Shown here: piece after piece, positions 25,833-34,149 of the stretch | How positions within the stretch are numbered: the first letter of the stretch is position 1 | How the letters are laid out: every line of letters begins with the position of its first letter | Source of the DNA: Candidatus Thorarchaeota archaeon | GTDB lineage: Archaea > Asgardarchaeota > Thorarchaeia > Thorarchaeales > Thorarchaeaceae | Length of the DNA: 64,000 nucleotides | Direction: 5' to 3' | Assembly (NCBI GenBank): GCA_029855935.1 | Contig: JAGSHN010000018.1 | Span: forward strand, 62,001 to 126,000 | Notes under the pieces: generated by a model | The model's input: only the letters and a program-made list of their open reading frames with translations | What the model was told of the DNA's origin: nothing | Databases searched by the model: none | Made by a program: the position numbers and the translations under genes

Positions 25833-26326
25833 GCCATATGAGCGTGGTTACCTGCATCAGGAAAGAGTATGCCAACTATGTATATCGATGCAGGGAGAGA
25901 GGAAGCAGGGTCGATACTACTGGTATTGAATGTGTTGTACTCTGGGGCGATGCGATTGAGAGAGATTTCATTGGGAATGCCATGCTTCGTAAGAGCTGTG
26001 ATTGCATCATCATATCCGAATGGAAGGAGGATGTTATAGTCCTTTTTGTTGAACTAAAGAGGGGAACTGTCAAGGCGGACGATTGCATCGTCAAGATGCA
26101 GACCTGCTACGAACACGCCACGAATATTCTTCAGCACTGCTCAATTCGGCCGACTGGCTGGAATCCAATCTTTCTCGTTGTTCATAGACGTATGAAGACA
26201 CACGAGATGGCTCAGCTGAGATCGAAACGAATGAGATGCGGCGGAAAGAGATATCCAATATGGTCGCGGCCGAGCCCATTGAAATTACGGGAGCTTGTGG
26301 AGAGATGGCATCAATTCGTCCAATGA
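25829..26326 (+). CDS. PD-(D/E)XK-like nuclease, ATPase partner
   Basis: A 165-residue protein starting at GTG 25829, whose first bases overlap the TGA of the ATPase gene, so translation is coupled. The core reads CDCIIISEWKEDVIVLFVEL followed by KRG, giving Asp58 and Glu75-Leu-Lys77, the D-(x)n-ExK pattern of PD-(D/E)XK nucleases set in adjacent beta strands. An upstream Glu (IECVVLWGDAIERD) could complete the site. The C-terminal third is basic (RSKRMRCGGKRYPIWSRPSP), suited to nucleic acid binding. I infer an effector nuclease controlled by the ATPase. The alternative is a non-catalytic regulatory subunit. Confidence 0.65.
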   Translation: MSHMSVVTCIRKEYANYVYRCRERGSRVDTTGIECVVLWGDAIERDFIGNAMLRKSCDCIIISEWKEDVIVLFVELKRGTVKADDCIVKMQTCYEHATNILQHCSIRPTGWNPIFLVVHRRMKTHEMAQLRSKRMRCGGKRYPIWSRPSPLKLRELVERWHQFVQ

Positions 26327-26480
26327 GAGTCAGAATCCGATTCAACTCAATATGAGTTGCTCATTGAGTCGGTACTTACTGAGTGCGTGAGAATCAGCAA
26401 GCACATGCTGGCAACGTGACGGATGCCAGATACCTATTGGGGTGTTCCCCAGATAATCGGCGGAGTATCTGCCCGAATGA

Positions 26481-26489
26481 TTTAATTAG
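26481..26489 (+). promoter_or_regulatory. TATA-like box upstream of 26542 gene
   Basis: TTTAATTAG about 57 bases upstream of ATG 26542. A start site about 25 bases downstream of the box would fall after GTG 26503, which argues for ATG 26542 as the real start codon. Confidence 0.4.
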
Positions 26490-26541
26490 AGAGAAAGACA
26501 CTGTGAGAAACACGTTACACACCCTGAAGGACGTATTTGCA

Positions 26542-26964
26542 ATGGTGATTGACAGAGAGGGAGCCACATCGGCAGTCATATTGCACTTCAAATCGGGAGA
26601 GCCTGCAAGTCTTCCGGCGGAGTTTGTTGCAGACATCGGTGAAAGCACCGCGCTCACGGTCCTTCACCACAAGGACAGGATCATGAAGATCTACCCTGTG
26701 GAGTCTGACAACATCTATCTGCTTCGCATCGAGATCAGCGACCTGTCCAGGGATTTCCTAAAGCAGCTAAACTTCTCCTTCAACGATGCAAAGCTGTCGG
26801 ACATCATCTTCACCACTGGCGTCTGCCTGCGGGGGGAGAAGTGCTACTACGAGTGCTACTTTGTGCCGGACCAGCTCGTTGTGTCGCTGGATGAGCTCCA
26901 GAACAGCCTCGAGAAGATCCCAGGCGTCTCACGTGTTGTCCTTCGAAGGGTTGAGTCTTCATAG
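26542..26964 (+). CDS. Unrecognised 140-aa protein
   Basis: The frame opens upstream at 26383, but the first 53 codons look non-coding and a TATA-like box lies at 26481, so ATG 26542 (MVIDREGATSAVILHFKSGE) is preferred. The product is a soluble alpha/beta protein with a duplicated look: two beta-rich segments (VESDNIYLLRIEISDLSRDF and GEKCYYECYFVPDQLVVSLD) each followed by helices. Base composition returns to that of the core genes, so it marks the right edge of the AT-rich island. The family is not recognised. Confidence 0.65.
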   Translation: MVIDREGATSAVILHFKSGEPASLPAEFVADIGESTALTVLHHKDRIMKIYPVESDNIYLLRIEISDLSRDFLKQLNFSFNDAKLSDIIFTTGVCLRGEKCYYECYFVPDQLVVSLDELQNSLEKIPGVSRVVLRRVESS

Positions 26965-27063
26965 GGGACCCAACGCGGCCTGCATTTGCATGGGCCGGCT
27001 CTGATTCAACGAGAATGGGACCGTTCAGGGGGCTCGGTCTGCGGGGAGCACAACAAATATAGC

Positions 27064-27852
27064 TTAGTCGAGGACATCTTCGACGTAGTCCCTCAGATTC
27101 CGCGGCACATATGAGGCGAGAAAGCCTCTGAGTACAGTCTCCTCATCACGGATTATGTCATAGCTCTCGAAGTGGTTGAGCACATTATTCAGGTCGCGCC
27201 TGAGTAGCCTCACTGCGACCTCAAGGTTGCACCACGGGTCCACATGATAGGCCTGTGGCATGTCGATAAACCATGCTCGGTTGCGCCACCAGAGAATGTT
27301 GTACGGGCTGAGGTCTCCGTGGACGTAATGGGCACGACTGTACATTGCAAGATAGTCTGCCAGAATCTGGTCGAGCACAGCCCCGGGATCCTCTGGGTGA
27401 ACCTCCCTCAGTCGGGGTGCTGGTGTCGTACCATCACCAATGAACCGCATCGTGACATAGTTGGCAACGCGACCCACAGGAGTGGGCACGGGGACGCCCG
27501 CTCGAAAGGAGACCAGTAGCACGTCGTACTCTTTGGCTGCAAGTACCTCCATTCGACCAGGAGCAAAGAAGCCCCGCTTCTTGCCAGCACGTGATGTACG
27601 CCACAGCCGGTAGGCCTTCAGCACAAGTGGGAATCCATTGAGGACACCAAGATAGACATCGGCCTCCTTTCCCGACCTCAGCTGTAGAATGACCTCTGAC
27701 ACAAGGCCGAACTCCATTGCATCCTGTCGGACCTCTGCAAGGGTCAGTTCGTGGATGGCAACCGACTGGCCCGAACGACCCCCTCGTTGTCGACTGCGTT
27801 TGAACCGTGTCACACTTGATTTGGATGGATTGAATCTCTCAACAGGACACAC
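27064..27852 (-). CDS. rio1: RIO1-type protein kinase
   Basis: A 262-residue atypical Ser/Thr kinase of the RIO1 class, which in archaea and eukaryotes acts in small ribosomal subunit maturation. Motifs are SGKEADVYLG (flexible P-loop, 60-69), the ATP-binding Lys79 in PLVLKAYRL, the catalytic loop HGDLSPYNIL (Asp180, Asn185) and the metal-binding Asp197 in FIDMPQA. The canonical RIO1 loop is HADLSEYN and IDVSQ, so it deviates slightly but keeps all key residues. GTG 27852 is preceded by GAGGAG about 13 bases away. The C-terminal helical part (RNLRDYVEDVLD) is normal. Confidence 0.92.
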   Translation of the reverse strand: MCPVERFNPSKSSVTRFKRSRQRGGRSGQSVAIHELTLAEVRQDAMEFGLVSEVILQLRSGKEADVYLGVLNGFPLVLKAYRLWRTSRAGKKRGFFAPGRMEVLAAKEYDVLLVSFRAGVPVPTPVGRVANYVTMRFIGDGTTPAPRLREVHPEDPGAVLDQILADYLAMYSRAHYVHGDLSPYNILWWRNRAWFIDMPQAYHVDPWCNLEVAVRLLRRDLNNVLNHFESYDIIRDEETVLRGFLASYVPRNLRDYVEDVLD

Positions 27853-28357
27853 TGCTCAGTGCATCTCCTCTGTTCTCAGCACCTGTGGACTGCCCCGTGT
27901 ACGCATGGAGTGACTGTCACACGGGAACAGTGGAGCACGTGTCAGATGTTCGTCGTCACTGGGTGGCTAGGAGATCGCGTGCCACCGCCTAGGTCATCAG
28001 AACGAGCAACAGTCCGCACGGTCAACCCGATCTGTCCGGCTACACCGACACGTGCGAAGTGAGTCGAGCCTCCAGAACCAGAGTCACTGGAGAACGGTCT
28101 GACCGGTGCAGATTGTTGCTACAACAAGTCCGTCTTCAACTGTCACAACATTCACCAACGCCATACCAATCTGCACCTCCTGTTCTCCTTTGTCGGCTCC
28201 TCTACAACGTGGACAGTGAAATACTTTTGCCCGCTTGGTCTTGAGCGATAGTGACCGCGGCCGTTCGCCGGTGAATCGCTGGCAGAGGACTTAATATCTC
28301 TCAGACGCTCCGGTTGCGCCACCGCACAGCCCCATCCAACACGGAGTCCCATCAAGA
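27853..28357. other. 500-base gap with divergent promoters and dyad
   Basis: The gap separates the divergent RIO1 and methyltransferase genes. No convincing frame is present. It contains an 11-bp inverted repeat at 28105-28177 and a TATA-like TTAATATCTC at 28291, about 60 bases before the methyltransferase start. Confidence 0.5.
28105..28177. repeat. 11-bp perfect inverted repeat enclosing 51 bases
   Basis: GGTGCAGATTG and CAATCTGCACC bound a 73-base element in the RIO1-methyltransferase gap. The arms are far apart for a terminator. A small inverted-repeat element, a structured leader RNA or a chance match are all possible. No target-site duplication is obvious. Confidence 0.4.
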
Positions 28358-29410
28358 ATGAAGACCACTCACCGAGTCATCTGTGGCGACGCGCGAGATA
28401 TGGCAGAGCTGGAGTCGTCATCGGTCGACCTGATTGTCACATCGCCACCATACCCTATGATTCAGATGTGGGACGAGACATTCTCGATGATGAACACAGA
28501 GATTGAGGAGGCCCTCAATGCTGCAGACGGGCCACAGGCCTTTGAACTGATGCATCAGGAACTCGATTGTGCGTGGAGGGAGTGCCACCGTGTTCTCAAA
28601 GAGGGCGGGATCATCTGCATCAATGTCGGCGATGCCACCCGGACCGTGGGCGAGGAATTCAGGCTCTATCCCAACCACTCGAGAGTACTGACCACGCTGA
28701 CAGCGCTCGGTCTCAGGGTGCTGCCGTGGATCATCTGGAGAAAGCCGACCAATGCGCCCAACAAGTTCATGGGCTCCGGGATGCTCCCACCCGGGGCGTA
28801 CGTCACTCTTGAGCACGAGTTCATTCTCATCGCCCGGAAGGGAAACAGGCGGTTGTTCGCATCTGGTGAGGAAAGGAGCCGGAGAAGGCAGAGCGCATAC
28901 TTCTGGGAGGAACGGAACCAGTGGTTCTCCGACGTCTGGACCGATCTCACCGGGACCTCTCAGCCGCTTCAGTCAGAGACCACGCGGTCGCGCAGCGCGG
29001 CCTTTCCCGTTGAGCTGCCGTATCGGCTGATTCAGATGTTCTCCATCCGTGGTGACACTGTCCTCGACCCATTCGCAGGAGTCGGCACAACACTTGTGGC
29101 CGCGGTAATCACGGCCCGTCATAGCATCGGCATAGAGATTGAGGCTGGCCTGATACCGCTGATCCTACGACGACTGGTCGACGGCGTAGAACTGGGACAA
29201 CAGACCGTGCAGCAGAGGTATAGGGCGCACGTGCAGTTCCTCAGACAGAGGGATAGCACAAAGACTCCACCAAGGTATCACAACAGAAGTCTTGACGTGG
29301 ATGTGATGACAAGTCAGGAGACCGATATGGTGTGGGTCGTCCCAGTCTCGGCGCAGACTGCGGAGGACGGCACTGTGATCATTGACTACGAGCCGTTCAA
29401 GGTCGAATAG
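28358..29410 (+). CDS. Orphan DNA methyltransferase, beta class
   Basis: A 350-residue site-specific DNA methyltransferase. The catalytic motif IV is TSPPY (28-32) near the N-terminus, and the SAM-binding motif I VLDPFAGVGTT (DPF at 237-239) comes late, so the order is the beta arrangement. TSPPY is typical of N4-cytosine and some N6-adenine enzymes. The region FWEERNQWFSDVWTD between them would be the target recognition part. No restriction endonuclease gene lies next to it, so it is an orphan methylase, probably a genome-marking enzyme. The C-terminal 60 residues are extra. Confidence 0.9.
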   Translation: MKTTHRVICGDARDMAELESSSVDLIVTSPPYPMIQMWDETFSMMNTEIEEALNAADGPQAFELMHQELDCAWRECHRVLKEGGIICINVGDATRTVGEEFRLYPNHSRVLTTLTALGLRVLPWIIWRKPTNAPNKFMGSGMLPPGAYVTLEHEFILIARKGNRRLFASGEERSRRRQSAYFWEERNQWFSDVWTDLTGTSQPLQSETTRSRSAAFPVELPYRLIQMFSIRGDTVLDPFAGVGTTLVAAVITARHSIGIEIEAGLIPLILRRLVDGVELGQQTVQQRYRAHVQFLRQRDSTKTPPRYHNRSLDVDVMTSQETDMVWVVPVSAQTAEDGTVIIDYEPFKVE

Positions 29411-29432
29411 AGGGCATTCAGACAGCCCCTCT
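29409..29432. terminator. Hairpin after methyltransferase stop
   Basis: AGAGGGC and GCCCCTCT flank a 9-base loop directly at the methyltransferase stop codon and 29 bases before the convergent larE stop. It is a plausible shared 3'-end structure; no long T-run follows. Confidence 0.4.
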
Positions 29433-29460
29433 CATAGACACGACTTCTCCGCCACGAGTG

Positions 29461-30279
29461 TCACTGTCTCGATAGGACCTCGTCCATTGCGCCAGTCCGA
29501 TAGCCCTGCGTGTCAAGTGTCACATACCTGAAACCCGCATTCTTGGCAATCTCAGTCAGACGGTCCAATTTGTCAACATCGAACATCTTCTGACGCTCGT
29601 CACGCCCGACCTCTATCCGGACGATATCGCCGTGATAGCGTGCCCGAACACACTCAACACCGAACAGGTCTCGAACTGCCTGTTCGACCGTGTCCACCAT
29701 CCTGACCCGTTCCTCAGTTATCTCAGTCCCATACGGGAATCGACTGGCGAGACAGGCCATGGAGGGACGCTCAGCAACAGACAGACCGCGACTCCGTGCA
29801 AAAGCACGAATCTCATCTTTTGTGACGCCAGCCTCCTTGAACGGGGAGATCACTCCCGCCTCGGCAAGAGCCCTCGCCCCGGGCCGATGCCCCTGAACAT
29901 CGGTCGCGTTTGTGCCATCGACGATAAGGTCCAGCCCGAGCTCCCGGGCCGCGCTGAGCCACACCTGAGAGAGCTCTCTCTTGCAGAAGTAGCAGCGGTC
30001 GACAGGGTTCTTCGCAAGGCCGGGATTGTTCAACTCGTCAACGTGAACCACCCTCAGAGGGAGTCCGAGTTCCTCTGCCGTACGCCTTGCAGCATCAATC
30101 TCGCCACGAGCAAGCATGATGCTGTCGACTGTCAAGAGCACCGTCCGTTGGGCGCTCTCCTTGGCGAGGAGAGCAAGGACTGCACTGTCCACACCACCGC
30201 TGAAGGCGACAAGCACTCCGTGCCCGCGTAGGATCTCTCTGACTCTCTCGAACTTTCTCTCAGTATCTGCCATGCTCAT
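29461..30279 (-). CDS. larE: ATP-dependent sulfur transferase LarE
   Basis: A 272-residue PP-loop protein of the LarE family, which adenylates and thiolates the pyridinium dicarboxylate precursor of the nickel-pincer cofactor of lactate racemase. The PP-loop is FSGGVDSAV (SGGVDS at 27-32). The family signatures NPVDRCYFCKREL and MACLASRFPYG are present. The second contains the Cys that is sacrificed as sulfur donor in the Lactobacillus enzyme. No larB, larC or larA is in the window, so the substrate could differ. ATG 30279 overlaps the upstream stop as ATGA, indicating translational coupling with the 98-residue protein. Confidence 0.9.
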   Translation of the reverse strand: MSMADTERKFERVREILRGHGVLVAFSGGVDSAVLALLAKESAQRTVLLTVDSIMLARGEIDAARRTAEELGLPLRVVHVDELNNPGLAKNPVDRCYFCKRELSQVWLSAARELGLDLIVDGTNATDVQGHRPGARALAEAGVISPFKEAGVTKDEIRAFARSRGLSVAERPSMACLASRFPYGTEITEERVRMVDTVEQAVRDLFGVECVRARYHGDIVRIEVGRDERQKMFDVDKLDRLTEIAKNAGFRYVTLDTQGYRTGAMDEVLSRQ

Positions 30280-30572
30280 CTGTTGTCATCTCCCACAAGA
30301 AGCGGCACGAGGATGTCTGCAACGGACTCGGCGCTCTCTTCCGACATGCCTCTCAGCAGGATCCGGCCATCAGGAAACACTGTCACAGCACTGTCCCCTG
30401 CGCCCTGTAGTATGAGAATTGAGGGCAGGGCGACGCGAACCTGCATACCGACTGCACGGGCCACTCTCTCTGCCAGTGAGGGGAGATCGATACGTGACCT
30501 GCGGTCGAGGCGTATCTCGAATCCTGTCTTCTCCGAACACAGACGCATCTCGTATCTCGCTGGCGAGTTCAT
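30276..30572 (-). CDS. LarE-coupled small protein, TBP-like repeat
   Basis: A 98-residue protein from ATG 30572 with GAGGGAG nine bases upstream. Its second half, DSAVTVFPDGRILLRGMSEE followed by helix ESVADILVPLL, follows the strand-turn-strand-helix pattern of one TATA-binding-protein repeat (in TBP: atvLIFxsGKxVxTGaKseEd plus helix). Only one repeat is present, and the DNA-contact residues of TBP cannot be confirmed, so this is a fold-level resemblance. It is translationally coupled to larE. A helper or subunit of the sulfur transferase is the simplest idea. Confidence 0.65.
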   Translation of the reverse strand: MNSPARYEMRLCSEKTGFEIRLDRRSRIDLPSLAERVARAVGMQVRVALPSILILQGAGDSAVTVFPDGRILLRGMSEESAESVADILVPLLVGDDNR

Positions 30573-30921
30573 AGTGAGAGCTCCCTCACAGAGCTGGTAG
30601 GAGCCGTCCAATGGTGGCCGGATGTCGCAACGACACGCTCGCCCGCCGATGAACGAGTCCCCGGGCTCGGGGGCGTGCATCAAGGGGACCGGCACTCAGT
30701 TGAGCATTGGACTCCCAGTTGATGTTTTGACTCTTCTGTTTGTGGCCCGTGGAGAACAGCGGAGAGACGTCGGGAAACAGTGTTCGTCGATTGGCCAGCT
30801 GCCTCAATATGCCTCCAGGCCCAACCTTCGCAAGAGAATAGAATAGAATGAAGGTGAGTCGAGCGACGCCGAGGCGGTCTCCCCAGCGGGAGAGTCTCAC
30901 AACAGGCGTCCGACAACGTGG
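30573..30921. other. 349-base gap, no gene seen
   Basis: The upstream extension of the 30572 frame reaches 30695 but has poor composition. The plus-strand frame at 30622 is a shadow-like ORF. I see no RNA gene. It presumably holds the promoter of the larE operon and the 3' end of the micro-ORF transcript. Confidence 0.4.
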
Positions 30922-30993
30922 TCAATAGGACTTCCAAATCAGCAGGAGCCCTACGACGAGGGGGAAGAGCGCAAAGGCGGTCAGTGCAAGCAT
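30922..30993 (-). CDS. 23-aa membrane micropeptide
   Basis: A frame of 23 codons whose ATG (30993) follows the TAG of the preceding micro-ORF without a gap, so translation would be coupled. The product MLALTAFALFPLVVGLLLIW plus KSY is a single membrane helix with a charged end. It is far below usual gene-calling limits. Support is the tandem arrangement, the coupled start and the helix-like composition. Confidence 0.45.
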   Translation of the reverse strand: MLALTAFALFPLVVGLLLIWKSY

Positions 30994-31116
30994 CTACTCT
31001 ATGGGAGTGCCACAGGTGGACTCGACGACTGTCTCCTCGGTCGTGGCAAAGATCAAGAGGGCAAGCAGGGCTGTTGGCGGTGCAATGGTCAGTAGTCTGT
31101 TCAAAGTTGTTCTCAT
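30994..31116 (-). CDS. 40-aa membrane micropeptide with strong RBS
   Basis: ATG 31116 is preceded by GGGAGGTG at ideal spacing. The product begins MRTTLNRLLTIAPPTALLAL, continues LIFATTEETVVESTCGTPIE, and is one membrane helix followed by an acidic outer segment with a single Cys. The second micro-ORF begins right at its stop. The pair resembles a small membrane subunit module. Confidence 0.5.
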   Translation of the reverse strand: MRTTLNRLLTIAPPTALLALLIFATTEETVVESTCGTPIE

Positions 31117-31248
31117 CTGGAACACCTCCCAGGGGAAGACATTCCGTAAAACGAACTGCGGGAGCCTTCTCCCGGCCGATTTTTGTCGAGAGTCCGCCTT
31201 AAGACATTTTCGAATATGAGCTCGGTTTCGGCTAGCGTAAGGCGCGCA

Positions 31249-32451
31249 TCAGAGTGATTGGCCCTCCTTCAGAACGAGGACCTCCGCCTCATTCACCTCT
31301 GCACGAATCCACAGCAGGTCCATCTTCTCCTCAGCTGGCGCAATCTCCTCAATTGGGGCGTGAATCGTAGGGTACTTCGGAGGAAGAACACAGCAGGAGG
31401 CAGCCTCGCTGGCAAACCTATAGGTCCCAATCTCTCGTGCCATCCGCTCGATCTCGACCTTGTCGTAGCCTATGCAAGGCCTTATGACGGGGGGGTCTGA
31501 GATGGCAGACGTCTCCACAAGCAGGTTCCGAGTTGTCTGAGAGGCCTGCTCGCCGATTATCTCTCCCGTCACAATGGCCTCGGCATTCTCCCTCCTCGCC
31601 ACCTCGGCCGCGAGACGATACATATTCCTCCGGCAGAACACACAGGTCATACGTCGCGGCGCGTGGCGGAGTACCTCGGTCAGATCATCACCATGTGGCA
31701 CGATGTACATCTTCACCTCTACACCGTGTATGAACCGACAGAGATGCCGTACTTGCTCGATGGCCACATTGACATTCGACCTGTCAGAGTACGGCGAGTT
31801 GTCGAAGTGGACAAACACGGGGACGGCCCCACGACGGATGATCTCGTACGCAGCAACAGGGGAGTCCAGACCACTGGAGATCATTATCACAACACGCCCC
31901 TCCATCCCGGTAGGAAGACCGCCAAGACCCTCCTCCGTCGTGTTGGCAACAAAGACCAAGTCATCACCAACCGGACATAGTGTCACGTTCAGGGCGGAGC
32001 CCGTGACAGGCTGGTCAGACGACTCAACCCTCGCAGCAAGCCCATCATCTGAGAGGAGCGAACACGCCTGCTGCGCCAGAACAATGGCCGTGGAATCATC
32101 TCGTGACAGAGAGAAGACAACGCCGCCAGCGGCGGAGGCTCCCGCCTTTTGCTGCAGCATCTTTCGCACGGCTCTCGCGATGGCCCTGTCATTATGTGAA
32201 ACCAGGACGCCGATACGAATCAGAGCAATGCCAAAGACGCGTCGTAGTGATGAGAGCAGAGGCTCCAAGTCACGCTCTCCAATGAAGACCGTGCCCTCGA
32301 CCTTTGTGATCTCCCGCGGTCTGAGGCCAGTCTCACGCAGACACTCTTGAATTGACCTGAGCAAGAGATGGAGAAACCTCTCCCTCCGCGAGTCTCTCAC
32401 GGCCGCGGTCCTTGTGGGCTCAATCAGGAGGCCCCATCTCTCTTCAGGCAT
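31249..32451 (-). CDS. thiI: tRNA 4-thiouridine/thiazole sulfur transferase ThiI
   Basis: A 400-residue ThiI-family enzyme that adenylates tRNA uridine-8 and transfers sulfur to it. The N-terminal half (about 25-170) has the THUMP-type arrangement, and the PP-loop is ISSGLDSPVA (191-200). Downstream are TCVFCRRNMYRLA and GEIIGEQASQTTRN, conserved in the family. No rhodanese domain is present. A Cys pair in ASCCVLPPKYP and the TCVFC cysteines are candidates for persulfide chemistry in this single-domain archaeal form. The promoter lies in the MFS-thiI gap. Confidence 0.92.
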   Translation of the reverse strand: MPEERWGLLIEPTRTAAVRDSRRERFLHLLLRSIQECLRETGLRPREITKVEGTVFIGERDLEPLLSSLRRVFGIALIRIGVLVSHNDRAIARAVRKMLQQKAGASAAGGVVFSLSRDDSTAIVLAQQACSLLSDDGLAARVESSDQPVTGSALNVTLCPVGDDLVFVANTTEEGLGGLPTGMEGRVVIMISSGLDSPVAAYEIIRRGAVPVFVHFDNSPYSDRSNVNVAIEQVRHLCRFIHGVEVKMYIVPHGDDLTEVLRHAPRRMTCVFCRRNMYRLAAEVARRENAEAIVTGEIIGEQASQTTRNLLVETSAISDPPVIRPCIGYDKVEIERMAREIGTYRFASEAASCCVLPPKYPTIHAPIEEIAPAEEKMDLLWIRAEVNEAEVLVLKEGQSL

Positions 32452-32585
32452 CTCTCATCACGACCAGGCTGGCTGTACCCTGCAACAGAGGTTGCCCTTT
32501 AACCTTACACGCTTAGGCAAGGCTTGCCACAGGACCGCTTGACATCCCTGATGGACACTCTTGTTCGCCACGCCATCGCCTGCGG

Positions 32586-33986
32586 TCAGCCTGGAGGCAT
32601 TGCAGCCTGAGGAAGAGTCTCCCTGATGGCGAACCACAGAAGGAGAGCGGCGCCTATGCCGAGAGCACCCGCTGCCCAGAATGGTATCACAAGACCCTCA
32701 ATGGCTATCCACGCAACGTAGAATGTCGTCAGTGAGAATACGCCGTAGAGCCAGCCGCCCAATATCGGGCCGACGGTGGCGCCAGCGTTGAAGAATGCCT
32801 GAATAGTCCCGAAGAGCTTGCCACGCAGCCTCCACGGCACTACGTCGGCCTGGATGGCACGCATCGCGGGCTGCGACGCTGACATAGCCGCGTTCTGAAC
32901 AACCCAGACGACTCCGGTCTCGGTGAGGTTGCGTGTCAGGGGCAGCATAAAGAGCCCTGCTCGTGCAGTGATGGCACCAACCACTGCAATGCCCTTTCGT
33001 CCGTGAGAGTCGGAATACCGTCCGGCGGGGATTGTGAAGAGCATGCCCACTGCACCAGCCCCTGATATGATGAACCCGATTGCACCAATGTCCGTGGTGA
33101 TCTTGCTCATCAGGAACAGCTGAAAGAGTGGCTGGCCCATTCCCATTGCCACTCCGTTGGCAACGGCCATCACATAGAGTACATTGACCATCCTGCGGGT
33201 CGTTGGGTCCATATCGTCCGAGATTGGGTCCGATTCTTCGGCAGAAGCATCCTCTTGGTCCTGCTGGTCAACGACCCGAAGCGGTGATATCTCGTTGGCC
33301 TTGGAGAGCGGCGCGGTCTCACTGAGGACAAACCAGGTGGCGATGACAGATGGTACGACGAGCAATGCAGCAATGAAGTACGGGACTCTGAACACATCAG
33401 GCACGGGCAGAAGCAGCACATCCCTGCAGAAGTTATAGAGAAGGCCACCCAGTCCGGGGCCGGCCACAAAGCCCACATTTGACACCATTATGTACAGGCC
33501 AAGGCCCTCCGCCCGTCGTGTCGGGCCGACAATGTCCATCAGAGCCGCCTCGGACGTGGGCCAGACCATCGCCGAAACAACGCCCTGCCCCGCACGTATC
33601 GCCAATAACTCCATCCAGTTGTGTGCCAGGCCGAACAGGATGAGCAGGATGACGTAACCAAGCAGCCCAGCGATGATTATGGGACGCCGCCCGCGACGAT
33701 CAGACACCCCGCCCCAGTAGCGTGCGAGAAGCGTTCTTGTTCCCATAAAGGCTGCCATCATCATTCCGAGAACAAAAGAGAACTGCGCAACAACCTCTGC
33801 CGGGACCGTGTAGCCAGCAGCTGGCGGTTGTGTCAGCCCTCCCTCGAGCGCGATGAGGTACAGAGCCATCGAGGGGGCCACTATGCCGAAGCCAAGCATC
33901 ACAAGAAGGGCATTGATGGCGAGGACCATCACGCGCGGATTCAGATAGAGGCTGTCCCCCGTACTTGAATGCCCCTGAATCCTCAT
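32586..33986 (-). CDS. Major facilitator superfamily transporter
   Basis: A 466-residue protein with twelve hydrophobic helices in two halves. The MFS motif A is GGVSDRRGRRPII between helices 2 and 3, and its second-half copy is GRYSDSHGRKGIAVV. A central acidic loop (DQQDQEDASAEESDPISDDM) joins the halves. This is the drug/metabolite exporter type; the substrate is unknown. ATG 33986 is preferred to the upstream 34058 because GAGGAC lies just before it and a TATA box sits about 40 bases upstream. Confidence 0.9.
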   Translation of the reverse strand: MRIQGHSSTGDSLYLNPRVMVLAINALLVMLGFGIVAPSMALYLIALEGGLTQPPAAGYTVPAEVVAQFSFVLGMMMAAFMGTRTLLARYWGGVSDRRGRRPIIIAGLLGYVILLILFGLAHNWMELLAIRAGQGVVSAMVWPTSEAALMDIVGPTRRAEGLGLYIMVSNVGFVAGPGLGGLLYNFCRDVLLLPVPDVFRVPYFIAALLVVPSVIATWFVLSETAPLSKANEISPLRVVDQQDQEDASAEESDPISDDMDPTTRRMVNVLYVMAVANGVAMGMGQPLFQLFLMSKITTDIGAIGFIISGAGAVGMLFTIPAGRYSDSHGRKGIAVVGAITARAGLFMLPLTRNLTETGVVWVVQNAAMSASQPAMRAIQADVVPWRLRGKLFGTIQAFFNAGATVGPILGGWLYGVFSLTTFYVAWIAIEGLVIPFWAAGALGIGAALLLWFAIRETLPQAAMPPG

Positions 33987-34020
33987 CGCGTAGTCCTCTA
34001 TCACTGGGCGGCTATTCAAC

Positions 34021-34031
34021 CCTAATATAGG
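34021..34031 (-). promoter_or_regulatory. TATA box for MFS transporter
   Basis: CTATATTAGG on the minus strand about 40 bases before ATG 33986. Spacing gives a leader of roughly 14 bases carrying the GAGGAC ribosome binding site. Confidence 0.5.
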
Positions 34032-34149
34032 TAGCAGTACGCGCAGCGATAGTCGCACAAGGTGGGTACGGCATTATCACACAATCCAGTCAATTTCATT
34101 CATTCCAATGCAAGGGGTCGAGCCATCTAGATGAACCAGCCAAGTTCTG

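Noticed and set aside
31574-32350. 258-codon plus-strand frame
   Set aside because: Antisense of thiI; no motifs, Arg/Ser/Thr-rich shadow composition.
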